Positions 13,801 to 24,883 of a DNA stretch of 64,000 nt are shown here, in pieces; the first letter of the stretch is position 1, and each line of letters opens with the position of its first letter. The position numbers and the translations under genes were made by a program. This stretch comes from Hybos culiciformis. Lineage: Eukaryota > Arthropoda > Insecta > Diptera > Hybotidae. The stretch is taken from contig OZ023273.1 of NCBI GenBank assembly GCA_964007475.1, positions 28,817,557-28,881,556 of the forward strand. Reading direction: 5' to 3'. The notes under the pieces are model-generated. The model saw only the letters and a program-made list of their open reading frames with translations, was not told where the DNA came from and ran no database searches.

Positions 13801-16800
13801 ATGAACATATCTACATTACGTATTTGATATAAGAAAAATTAAGAATGATAGATATGTAATTTCATTTACAACATGAAATAAACTACAAAATAGTTTCATC
13901 AAATTATATATACGAATAACACGTATTCTAATATGAAAGTTTAATTTTGCGAATTTGCATATTGCTGTTTTACAATCTGATTTTCATTTATATCTAATAA
14001 AACTTCAAAAATAGATTTTTAAGAATACAAGTCGAAATCAGAATTACATAGTCGATTTACTCATCGCAGTGTTGCTAATTTCGAGTCGTGTATGATGATA
14101 CTTTCGTCAAAATTCGTATTGCATATAGTAGAACCCCTAATAATATTAAAAATTATTATGACAAAATGCTTCATCTTCTAATTCAAATATTCAATCGCAC
14201 TCAAATAAAATATAAGTAACAACGGTAACAACTATTCTTTTATTAATCTAAAATCAAGACCACTTGTTATTTAAAAAAAAAAGTGAGATAATTAATATTT
14301 TCATGTTTTACTTAGAATTTAAAATGTAATAAAATTTTATTAGAAACTAAATTATTATGTTTAAAAACGTCATGAACTCATAAAAAATAATAAATTTTTC
14401 TTTCGTTAGATGTTCAATTTCTAGAAAATTAACTAATTAAAATATAAAAAAAAACATTTTTTATAAAGAAAATGTTAAATAACATAAAAATCATAACTAT
14501 TATGAGAACTAGCTTTACAGGTTTATCGCGTGCTCAAACAGCATTTTAACTTTTATAACTTTTAAACTCTTATACATATATATACCTAAATGTGTTTATT
14601 ATACTTAAAAAAAAATTAAAATTAGTTTTAATAAAATATTTAAAATGACATTTTTACACTTTTTTTTTAAATATTTTGGTCATTATTTAATTTTTATATT
14701 TTTTGTAAGATTTTTAACTATTCTTGTTTAACAAGATTTTTATGTTCACATTAACAAAAAAAAAAAACAAATCCCTATTTAAAGAAAACTAATTCCAAAG
14801 ATGTTTAACTATTTTCTTTAGAATTAAGTTAAGAAAAATTCAATCTTACATAAATTTAACAATTTAACAGGGCAATCACTTTATCTGATAAATTTCTATC
14901 TTTAAAAAAACAAGCTTTGTTTAGATAGAGGATCTTCCCGTTAATATTAGTTCCATATAACAATTTAATTGTAGTAGTTAACAATTTTAACAGATATAGT
15001 AAAAAAATCTATACGCTTGTTTTATACTTAAGTATTTTTCGATAATAACACCAAATTTAGAACAAATATTGTAATTATTTAATCCAATCAATTTCCATAT
15101 ATATACTTGTAGATAGTAGCGAAATTATCAAATTATTTTTAGATGTAGCATGTTTTTAATTAATTGAAGTAAGTTAAAAATTTATTAGTACTTAAAAACT
15201 TTGATTTTATAATATCTTGTAAAGACGCTAAATTTTTTACGAAAGGCTAGAAATGTTGCGGACGAAGCTTTTAAATATTATAACAAAACCCCGCTTATTT
15301 CCAAATATGTTTAAAATCAATACAGCGAAACTAATATTATAACCGGTTTTTTGATTTGGACTCTTTCGACCTTAGCTTATACTAGATTAGATTACAAGAG
15401 TTTTATAATCTACCATATCAAAGTTATTTGTAAAATTCAAGGTTCCTATAATAGCAATGATTCTTCAAATGTAATTTGCTCTCAAATATCAGCAATAGCC
15501 TTAACAACCTTGAAAAAAAAGTTGCATTGATTATATAGAAATTTATATCATTATTGTTTTACTATTATCAATATCTTCACAAAAGTTATTGTTAAACAAA
15601 CTATGTGTTTATTATCTTTAATACTTATTTTTTATTTAATTGAATTTCTTAATAAAAATTTTAAATTTCTATGTTCACATTTTTGATTTTAGTTTATTTT
15701 ATTTTGAATCGCATGGGTTCAAATAAAAAAAAATCAATCTTGATAAAATCATTGTTAGTATCATCTTATATTAAATGATACGTCATATTGAATATAATAT
15801 TTATGTATTATTAATATTTCTCCGCAATCAAAAATAAGCTTTTCCAGAAATATCATTCAGAATTTTAATCAATTATTGTATTAAAGAAATATTGCCGCCT
15901 GCATCAAAAATTATATTAAAATAATTAATTTTTCATTCATTAGAATTGTAGTTTTCCCAGTTTTAGTACATCAACATTAAAATTTAAATAAATTTTCTTG
16001 GCCACCAAAGGTACCAACAAAAAAAAGAACAAATAACTAATTTAAAATCAATTTGACAGTATTACACTATAAACATAAACAAGTAAAAAAATTAATCAAA
16101 AAGCGCCGATTTTTTTTTTCGCATTGATTTTGATGATTGATAGAACTATAAATTTTTATTAATAAATTTAATAAAATATAAAAATTTTAAAGAACAAAAT
16201 ACGTAAAGACATTGAATATGTACAAAAAAAAAATACACAATGTTATTTTTATAAAATTTTATCACAAAAGAAAATCAATTTTAAGTGCCGCTAAATATTC
16301 GACGTTTTTTCCAGTATAGAAAATTAACAACAACAAAAAAAAATAACGTAAGTTAGTTCGAGTATAGATACTTGAGGCGATGTATGTGAAAGATATCACG
16401 GGAAAATGATATTAAACTTCTTTTCTCTTTGGACTTTGAAGCGAATTCCTTTGTTTTTTAAAACTATATTGATTTTATTCTGCTTAATGGAATGGAAGGA
16501 AATGAAATCCACTTACATAAAAGAGGCTTCTATATCTGCTTTTTTATTTTAATAACTATGTCTATTAATAAATATTTTAACAATTTAAATCCTTTTTTCA
16601 ACTAAAAGATATTATGATTCTATGGTCATTTCAGAAATTATCCTGAATTCAAAAACATAAGATAATTTTGAGAAATGTTGAGATACATTAACTACAAGTG
16701 AATCTAAATTTAGTTTAAAATTTAAATTCATATCAAAAATCAATACAAAATATTGTGCAATCTGATTTTCCTAAATAATAAACAATTTTCAGTAGAATTA

Positions 16801-17229
16801 TTTCTTACTGTAATTTTATGTAAGGTATTCCCATAAGTATCTTCGAGAGACAAAATACATTTCAAAAAATAAAGAGTTATTATCTTTTTTATGTTTTTTT
16901 TTTTTTAACAAAATAAATAAAATTTAATGTTTCATTTTATTTGTATGAAAATTTTTCAGTTTTTCTATAGTTTCAATTAATTTAATTTTTGAAAAAAATA
17001 TGTTTAATTTCCCAGGATAAAAAATTTCCAATCATCAACAACATTCTTAATTATGTATGGTAATTATGTATATCTGTAATATGTAAAATATAAAATGCTT
17101 TGGTGAAAATAAATTTGCGCCACAATTTAAAAAAAGGAACCAATAATTTTTGTTTTATTTTTCAAAATTTATTTTTAATTTTTTATAAAAAAAATAACTC
17201 TCAGTTTTCGCCTATTATTCTAATTATCA
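1893..17229. other. AT-rich gene-poor stretch, no gene recognised
   Basis: About 15 kb of very AT-rich DNA with homopolymer runs, short TATA and TTA repeats, and open frames no longer than about 75 codons. None shows a familiar domain or splices convincingly to a neighbour. A TATAC-rich microsatellite lies at about 6335-6420. A pair of 14-bp inverted words at 12,246-12,259 and 13,366-13,379 may mark a decayed element. The stretch could be intergenic or a long intron of a gene outside the window. Confidence 0.6.
6335..6420. repeat. Degenerate TATAC/ACTATACT microsatellite
   Basis: Irregular tandem copies of ACTATACT and TATAC words run through these bases. It is a simple-sequence repeat with imperfect 5-8 bp units and no coding potential. 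Confidence 0.7.
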
Positions 17230-17760
17230 TATAACTGGCGACTCGTCAACGCCGTTTTGCATGAACATAAAACTTCTTTTTTAAGTCGGAAACAACTCAC
17301 CATCTTTATAGGGTGTCAAGTTTCAACTGTCATCGACCAGATAGCAGATATTGATATCCCTGCATGCGCTTAAATTCATTTTCGAAGTAATATTCTTAGT
17401 GTGTTTTTGAATTAAAATAAATAAAAACTTTTTTTGTGAAAAAAGTGCGCCCGCAGCATTTGCATTCATCAGCATTCGTGCGCCCGCAGCATTTGCTGCG
17501 TTCGCCTACCGGTAGTTACGCCAGTGTATATGACTCTACACGTAACCTGTAACCTGGAAGAAGATTTTCAGAACTACTGCAGCCTATACGGGGCACTGGG
17601 GAGTGGGCGATCGTGCTGCAAGACCAAGCGTTAATCAGTCGAAAAAAGAGACATTAGTCACTTTATCTGCAAATGCTTGCCGCTTGCAACATTTAGAACT
17701 TCACATTAGATGACTGTTCATCGATGACGTAAATGTGCTGGTCAATTTTTTAGACCAAAT
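17230..17760. other. GC-richer island with a 19-bp direct repeat
   Basis: Base composition rises clearly above the flanks. A 19-base word, GTGCGCCCGCAGCATTTGC, occurs at 17,445-17,463 and again at 17,478-17,496 (period 33). Several CpG dinucleotides are kept. No open frame of useful length was found. It could be a 5' untranslated exon or promoter of a gene with distant coding exons, or a diverged insertion; the sequence alone does not decide. Confidence 0.35.
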
Positions 17761-20700
17761 TGGGTGACCAATATATCATAATTAAATATGCTACTTTAAT
17801 CTATCATTCGAAATCATATAATACAGGATAGGCAAAAACAAAAAATGTCCACAATATATAATTTATAATGACTTTTATCAGCAAGATATTTTTTCATAAA
17901 AATTTATATTTTTATCTAAACCTTATAGCTTAAAAAATATGATTTTTACATGAACTAGATACAGAGAATAAGCATATTTAATATCCTTGAGGTAATTGTT
18001 GCATGACACAACAATTCTAAAACAATTATTTTTTTAATAATAATTTAAATGCAATTCATTTTAAAAACTCAAATTATAAATACAAAAAAAAAACTATTTG
18101 TTCCTAACTTAAGCTGATTCAAAATTAAATGCTCTACATCAAATAATTCTAAAGCTAAGATAGCCAATTACAAAATTTTTCAAGTAAAATTAATGGTTAT
18201 CTGACCTTTAGATTTATAATTATATTGTGTTTTTTTTTTACCAGGAAATATCTCCTCTCAGAATAATATTAAATACCCACATTTTAATTTAAAAAAATAA
18301 TAATATCGATAATAATAAGAACTTTAAAGTGTATTAGGAGGATTCAGTTCGGAATCCTGAAGGAGAAATAATCATATTAAAACAATGTCCTTCTATAATA
18401 TTATTAGAACCATCTAAAGAAAATGAATTGATCAATTTAAATTAATTATTTTTCCCTATGTTTTTTTTTAAAGCACCATTAGGGTAAATTTTTCAATTCA
18501 TTTTACTTGTACACCCACAAACATTTAAATGTTATTGCAGTTTATATATTTTTTTTTATTTTGTGGTAATAATTTGATTACTGTTTTGTTTTAAAAAATT
18601 TAAAAGGCAAACAAATCAATTTCTGTTATAGGTTAAAGTATTAAATTATCGATAAAGAGCGCCATAATGAAATGACTGAAACGTTTCAATGAGATCTAAA
18701 TTATGTTTAATGGACTGTAAACATTAACAAAAGATAAATTAAACGAAAGTGTTGCCTTTTAAAATTTTAATATACAATTATAAACTAGGTAAAAGTTCAT
18801 GAGAGGGTGAAATCAAAATTATTTAAAATATAGTATGTATGGTACACAATGAAATGATTTTTAGATTTATGATGTATGTTTGCATGTTATATATAAAAAA
18901 ATTCAAGTTATTTATTATTGTAATTGTATATATTCATATAGATTGCAATAAATTTGTCGTCTGGTCAAAAATTAAATAGTTTATTCAAGATTCTCTCTTG
19001 ATTGAACCGAATTGTTACTTGATATTTAAAAATCATTAAATTGGTACCATAGTCGAAAAATTTATACCGAAATATGTATGTAAAATATGTACTGTATTTC
19101 TCCTTCTTACCATATTTTCCACTTACAGATTTATTTTAAATACACTATGCACTATTCAAATCTGACACTGAAACCAGCAACCGTGCATGCTGTTCAATAT
19201 AGGCTCTAGAAAAAGAATAGAAATATTTTTAAAAAATTGGCGGAACTTAACATTTTAATTTAAATCTTAATGAAAACAGACATTGAATTTAAATTGAAAT
19301 TATAATTATGAATGGTACTGAGATTGCTTCTCGTCCAAGTAGGTATCTACGAGAAAAACAATTCATTAAAATCTATAGAAATAAAAGTTATGTGAATTTT
19401 AGGGAAGAGTTTTGAAATTTTAAAGTAAAACTTTTTTAGTAACGTTCTTAATTTTTTTTTTTTTTGGTATAGTTTGAACATATTGAATTCGATTCTTGTC
19501 TCAGTGATATAGTCGTGGTTGACTATGTTTTTGACAGCGTCATATAGAAAAAGTGAACATGTATATATTTAAAAATAGTTACATTTGTTGACTTAAAACG
19601 TCGGCCTATTATCAAAAATTAAGAACTTTTTTAATGCAAATTGTTGAATTAACTGGAAAATAATTCAAACATCTTCATTTGATGTAATATTTAACTAAAT
19701 TAGAATTTATTATATTATGGTTATTCTTTTATTCTTAGGTTTTTGTCTTACTTCATTCAAAAATTATAAACTAAAAATAATTAATCTACATAATTTTTTT
19801 TTAAATAATAACGCGGCAATAAATCAAAATATATAAGGTTGAAATAAATCTGTCAGAAATTAGGGAGTTAAAATTAATCAAGTCCTAATTCATTATTAAA
19901 ATTTATTAAATGAATAATAAATATCCATCCAAAAAAATCCTATAAAATATGAATAAAAAACTAATACCCAAACCCAGCTAACGATACAAATTTTTGCAAA
20001 AAAAAAAGTCTGATTTGTTTTTTGTATAATAAAAAAAAATACCAGGTAATATTCAGCTATGGCATTTCGGATAAAATTATAATTTTTTTACCGATGCCAT
20101 ATCATCATAGTTAAGTACATATATGAGTTTTTGAAAGACATGTGAATTATTATTGAATTTGAGAAATTTTTTCAACGAAATTCACTAAATAAAAATTGGA
20201 TATAGCATCAATTTATTCAAAATTCTTATCATGCTAACGAATTTACCACGACATAATAGAGAACTTCTCACTTCTCGCTAAATAAACTAGAATAATTTAT
20301 TATTAAAAAACAATTTCAACGCAAACAAATATTTATTTTGCAATAAAACTATTCTATTCTTGACTTACCAATTCAATTTTCAAATTTATTAAAAATCAAA
20401 AGGTTTTTATTGAAGTTATGTAAATCGCGTGTTATGTTAAGATTTTTTATTTTGTTTTATAGAAAAAAAAAACAAAAAAGGTAAGGAGTAGGTACCTATT
20501 ATGTGAATAATTTTTATGGATGCGCGCTAATGATAGGACTAAAAATTATTATTTAATCTGAATTAGTGGTTTTGTTAAATTAACAAAAATTGGATAAAAT
20601 TATATATTTTTATCAAAATTTAAAGAGGTTAAAAATCATTAAAAACCCATTAATATTTTATATTTTAGAACTAACTAATTTTTCTTCTCATTTTATTATA

Positions 20701-21250
20701 TATCATTAATAAAAATGTTTTTATTAATTTCAGGTTATTAGTAATATTAGTATATATCTATTGTATCAATTAAAAGCATAGAGCTTGCTTAAAAATAAAA
20801 TCATTTTTATTCTGAATAATAATATTATATTAACCAATATTCTTTGAAAAAAAAAAATTATATTAGATAAGCTGTTTTATTTTCATCGATAATAACTGGC
20901 TTCCGAAAATACGAGGGAAGATCCAAGCACAGTTTTAAAATAATGAGTGTAAAAATAATCAAATTCTAAATAGAGCTAGACATGTGTATTTTGAATCATG
21001 AGCGAAGAAATTTATTTTTGTGTTTATTATTGTATATTGTAAGCCCCCAGAGAGGTAGAGCCCTTAAATAATTTTTGACATGACACTACAATTTGAAAAT
21101 TTTTTAAACGATCAAAAATCAGAATTTTCACGTTTTAAGTGAAATTTTTGTTGTCAGATTGATGAACAGGAGCTAGTTATTTTATAAATTTGGGAAAATA
21201 TCTAAGAAGAGTTAATATTTATCATTTCTACTTATTCAACACTTAAATTG
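17761..21250. other. AT-rich stretch, nothing recognised
   Basis: Low-complexity AT-rich DNA without a credible coding region or large repeat. Only minor 7-bp stem-loops are visible, for example near 18,343 and 19,330. Confidence 0.55.
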
Positions 21251-21251
21251 A

Positions 21252-22677
21252 ATGAAATCGAATGATATCCTTCCCTTAAACAGGTTTCCAAACCAAACCA
21301 AATTTGTGTTTTTATCCATTTCCTCTTTTTATGAATCAAATTTGAATGAAATCGGAAGAACTTTTGCAGTCCTCCCCGGGAGGGGTTTGTTGGTAGGGTG
21401 CCATTCAAATTTTAAAATAGCCTATAACGACCCCGAGACAAAGAGACGGTGTAAATTTCGAAACGATTGGTTGAGTGGTTTAGTTTTTAATATTTTGTAG
21501 TTATTAGTAATAAAGAAATAGGCTGAAAATAGGCGGCCAAATTTTTTGTTACGAAATTCGTGTGTTTAATCATTTTTATGTACCAAATTTAAATGAAATC
21601 GGACAAACTTTTGAAATACTCCCCTAGGGTAGGAGGTCAACAAATTTTTTGTTACGAAATTTGTGAGTAATTGTTTCCTCTTCTTACGTACGGGGGAGGT
21701 CGCTCAACAAATTTTTTGTTACGATATTTCTGTGTAATTATTTCCTCTTCTTACGTACAAAATTTGAATGAAATCGGCCGAACTTTTAAAGTCCGCCCCC
21801 AGGGAGGTCCCTGGGTAGGAGATCTTTGGTTAAGAGGTCTCTGTGTAGGAGGTCTCTGGGTAGGAGGTCGCTGGGTAGGAGGTGAACAAATTTTTTGTCA
21901 CGAAATTTTTGTGTAATCAGTTCTTCTTTTTACATACCAAATTTGAATGAAATCGGACGAAGTTTTAAAGCCCGCCCCGAGGGGAGGTCCCTGGGAAGGA
22001 GGTCAACAAATTTTTTGTTACGAAATTTGTATGTAATCAGTTCTTCTTTTTACATACCAAATTTAAATGAAATCGGACGAACTTTTGAAGTCCGCCCTCT
22101 TGGGAGGTCCCTGGTAGGAGGTCGCTGGCTAGGAGGTCAACAAATTTTTTGTTACGAAATTTGTATGTAATCAGTTCCGCTTTTTACATACCAAATTTGA
22201 ATGAAATCGGACGAACTGTTAAAGTCCGTCCCGAGGGGAGGTACCTGGGTAGGAGGTCCCTGGGTAGGAGGTCAACAAATTTTTGTTACGAAATTTGTGT
22301 GTTATCATTTCCACTTTTTTCGTTCCAAATTTGAATGAAACCGGACAAACCTTTGAAGTCCGCCCCCAGGGAGGTCTCTGGGTAGGAGGTCAACCAATTT
22401 TTTGTTACGGAGTTTGTGTGTAATCACTTCCTCTTTTTACGTACCGAATTTGAATGAAATCGGACGAAGTTTTGAAGTCCGCCCCCGGGGGAGGTCCCTG
22501 GGTAGGATGCCAATCAAATTTTAAGTAGCCTATAACGACCCCCGACCTGACACAAAGACATGGTGTAAGTTTGAAAACGATCGGTTGAGCGGTTTAGGAT
22601 CCTATTCAGAACATACAAACATACAAACAGAGAAAGAGACAACTTCGGTTTTATATATATAGATAGATAGATAGATT
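21252..22677. repeat. Tandemly duplicated repeat element, eight units, with GATA tail
   Basis: A unit carrying AAATTTTTTGTTACGAAATT, then a T/C-rich stretch, then AATTTGAATGAAATCGG and a GC-rich GTCCGCCC...GGGAGG segment recurs about eight times, starting near 21,539, 21,640, 21,706, 21,885, 22,004, 22,136, 22,273 and 22,390. Spacing runs from about 70 to 180 bp. GGTCTCTGGGTAGGAG-like 16-bp subrepeats expand further at 21,800-21,880. The outer segment AGCCTATAACGACCCC, with the downstream GGTTGAG-GGTTTAG, appears at both 21,418-21,483 and 22,528-22,596. The block ends in ACTTCGGTTTTATATATA and a short GATA run, which looks like the 3' tail of a retroelement. Long forward frames here are repeat artefacts. 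Confidence 0.75.
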
Positions 22678-22737
22678 ATCTTTAAAATAAAATTTATAGA
22701 TTTCAGGAGTTTTAGAAAATAATATTTACAAACATTT

Positions 22738-22905
22738 TATGTAGCTGCAACATGTTGCTGTAACATTTTTCTTCAACATTTTGCAGCTAAATGTTGCAGC
22801 AACATATTTCAGCAACATGTTGCAGAAAAATGTTGCAGCAACATATTGCAGAAAAATGTTGCAACAACTTGTTGCAAAAAAATGTTGCAGCAACATGTTC
22901 ATCTA
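22738..22905. repeat. Self-complementary minisatellite built on TGTTGCAGCAACA
   Basis: Tandem, variable units of about 23 bases contain AATGTTGCAGCAACAT and GCAACATGTTGC. Each unit core is a near-perfect palindrome, so the array could form many alternative hairpins on either strand. No coding function is supported. Confidence 0.75.
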
Positions 22906-22927
22906 ATAAATAAAAATGAAAATTCTC

Positions 22928-23050
22928 TATTTCTCTGTTTCTCCGTTTCTCTGTTTCTCTGTTTCTCTGTTTCTCTGTTTCTCTGTTTCTCTGTTTCTCT
23001 GTTTCTCTGTTTCTCTGTTTCTCTGTTTCTCTGTTTCTCTGTTTCTCTGT
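22928..23050. repeat. (TTTCTCTG)n microsatellite
   Basis: About 15 near-perfect copies of the 8-mer TTTCTCTG, with one TTTCTCCG variant near the start, run out into CCTCTGTC variants. An 8-base period leaves every frame open when stop-free, which explains the long but meaningless frames on both strands. Confidence 0.9.
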
Positions 23051-23589
23051 CCTCTGTCGTCTGTTCTATGTCCTCTGTCCTCAATCACGCCTAATAACTT
23101 CGCTACACTTCAGGTTACAAACACAGAATTCCATGTTTTGCAGAAAAAAATGGGTTCGATCTGTGTTTGATACTTGGTTTGCCATATAAAAATTTTTTTT
23201 TTTTTTTCATGGTTTGAAAGTCGGTTCGACACAAACCTAGAAATTTTACTACATAGTTTTATTGCATTTCAAAAAAAAAAAGGTATAACCTGTCAATTTG
23301 CAGAAAATTTACAGAAAAAATCATACTTTAAAATGCTTCGATATAAAAAAAATAATAATAAATTGTAGGTTATCAAAAAAGAAAATAAATTAAAATATTT
23401 TTAAAAAAAAATTGAATATTATTTTTATTTTACATTATTTCTTTAAATTAAAAAAATTCATTTTTTTTTTTTTAATTACGAAAAATTAAAATTTTATTTT
23501 ACAAAGAATTTTTTTTTAATTTTACAAAGAATTTTTTTTTAATTTCAAACCAAACCATCTTTTATAAGTGTGTCACCCCATTCGCCAAC

Positions 23590-24450
23590 CTATTTTCAAA
23601 CCAAGAAATTCATGGTTGCTAACCTGAAGTGTAGCGAAGTTATAAACCGCTGGACCGATTTGGCTGAAATTTTGAACTTAAGTATCATGGGGGCCCGAGA
23701 TGGTTATAGGGTACTAGAAATTTTGATCCGAGGCCCCGGCGGGAGGGCTACCTTAGAAGCCGGTTTTGAAATTTAGGTGTATTCCAATAAAATATAGTGG
23801 CGTTGGACCCGAAACCCCTATTATTTAAAAAACTGGATGTTGAGAGGCCTCCAACCGTTGTCCCAGGGCTCAATTGGGGGGGCTATACAACAAATTTCGA
23901 AATTTTGAAGTTAAGTAGCATTGGGACTCGAAATGGTTATAGGGTACTAGAAATTTTGATCCGAAGCCCCGACGGGGGGGCTACCTTAGAAGCCGGTTTT
24001 GAAATTTAAGTATATTCCGGAAAAATGTTCTAGCGTTGGACCCGAATTGGTTATTTAGAAGACTGGATGTTGAAAAGCCCCCAACCGTTGTCCGAGGGTT
24101 CAATTGGGGGACTATATAACAAATTTCAAAATTTTTTAAATTTTGAAAATAAGGGACCTAGAGACCCGATTGGTTATATTTTTGATCCGAGGCACCGACG
24201 GGGGGGCTACCTTAGAAGGCGGTTTTGCAATTTAGGTATATTCCGATAAAATATTATAGCGTTGGACCCGAATCGACTATTTAGAAGACTGGATGTGTTA
24301 AGGCACCGGGGAAGTGGCTATTTAACAAATTTTGAAATTCTGTTTTTTTTAGTGAACAAATTCTGGATTGAAGTGTTTTGATATTAATATAAGTTCGGGA
24401 ATACCGTGCGAAGCCGGGTATTTCGTATAGTTTATAATAAAAGAAAATTA
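23590..24450. repeat. Dispersed-repeat fragment with about 236-bp internal period
   Basis: A segment with GGACCGATTTGGCTGAAATT, GGTTATAGGGTACTAGAAAT, GATCCGAGGCCCCGGCGGG and ACTGGATGTTGAGAGGCC-like words occurs in about three diverged copies, near 23,650, 23,890 and 24,110. The end, at about 24,400-24,430, reads CCGTGCGAAGCCGGGTATTT, which resembles the GC-rich 3' ends I associate with insect Helitron-like or retroelement families. That family assignment is inference. Composition is much more GC-rich than the flanks. Confidence 0.65.
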
Positions 24451-24478
24451 ATGAATAAAATTTCTAGTTAAGAAAGCA

Positions 24479-24883
24479 GGTACTTTTCCGTTAGGCGGTT
24501 GCAAATGTACGACGCAAAAAATTAAAATGCAAAGCGAAGCAAAAAAGTTACCGAAAACTTAGTCATTTAAAATGAATTGTTTTTTCGTGTTACGGCGGAC
24601 GGCTGCACCTTTTTTTTTTTTTCCTGGCGCGCTTCACGCGACGCGAATGGACGGAAACTCTGTAAATTTCTGCACAACTGGTGTAATTTAAAAAACGAAC
24701 CAGTTGTGCAGAAATTTACAGAGTCCCCGTCCCATTCGGGGGTTCCCCGATACACGAAAAACTATTCATTTTTAATGACCATAAGTTTTCGGTAACATTT
24801 CTGCTTCGTTTTGCGTCTTGATTCACAATTTTTTGCGCCGTACATTTGCCGTACATTTATGGAAGAAGACAACGGAAAAGTAC
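24479..24883. mobile_element. Foldback (long inverted repeat) element, about 405 bp
   Basis: GGTACTTTTCCGTT at 24,480-24,493 is matched by AACGGAAAAGTACC at 24,870-24,883. Matching continues inward over most of both arms with scattered differences, for example GTTACCGAAAACTTA on the left against its complement on the right. The centre is a perfect 26-bp inverted repeat at 24,657-24,682 and 24,699-24,724 around a 16-base loop. No transposase frame is present, so any movement would need enzymes in trans. Confidence 0.7.

Noticed and set aside
21252..22334. Chain of plus-strand open frames of 60-90 codons
   Set aside because: They are read through tandem repeat units, share the same repeated peptide words and have no domain; they follow from the repeat, not from a gene.
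22738..22905. CRISPR-like array of short repeats
   Set aside because: Units are contiguous and palindromic with no unique spacers, in an insect genome.
22846..23170. Overlapping long frames on both strands (Phe/Leu/Ser-rich and Arg/Glu-rich)
   Set aside because: They are translations of the TTTCTCTG array.
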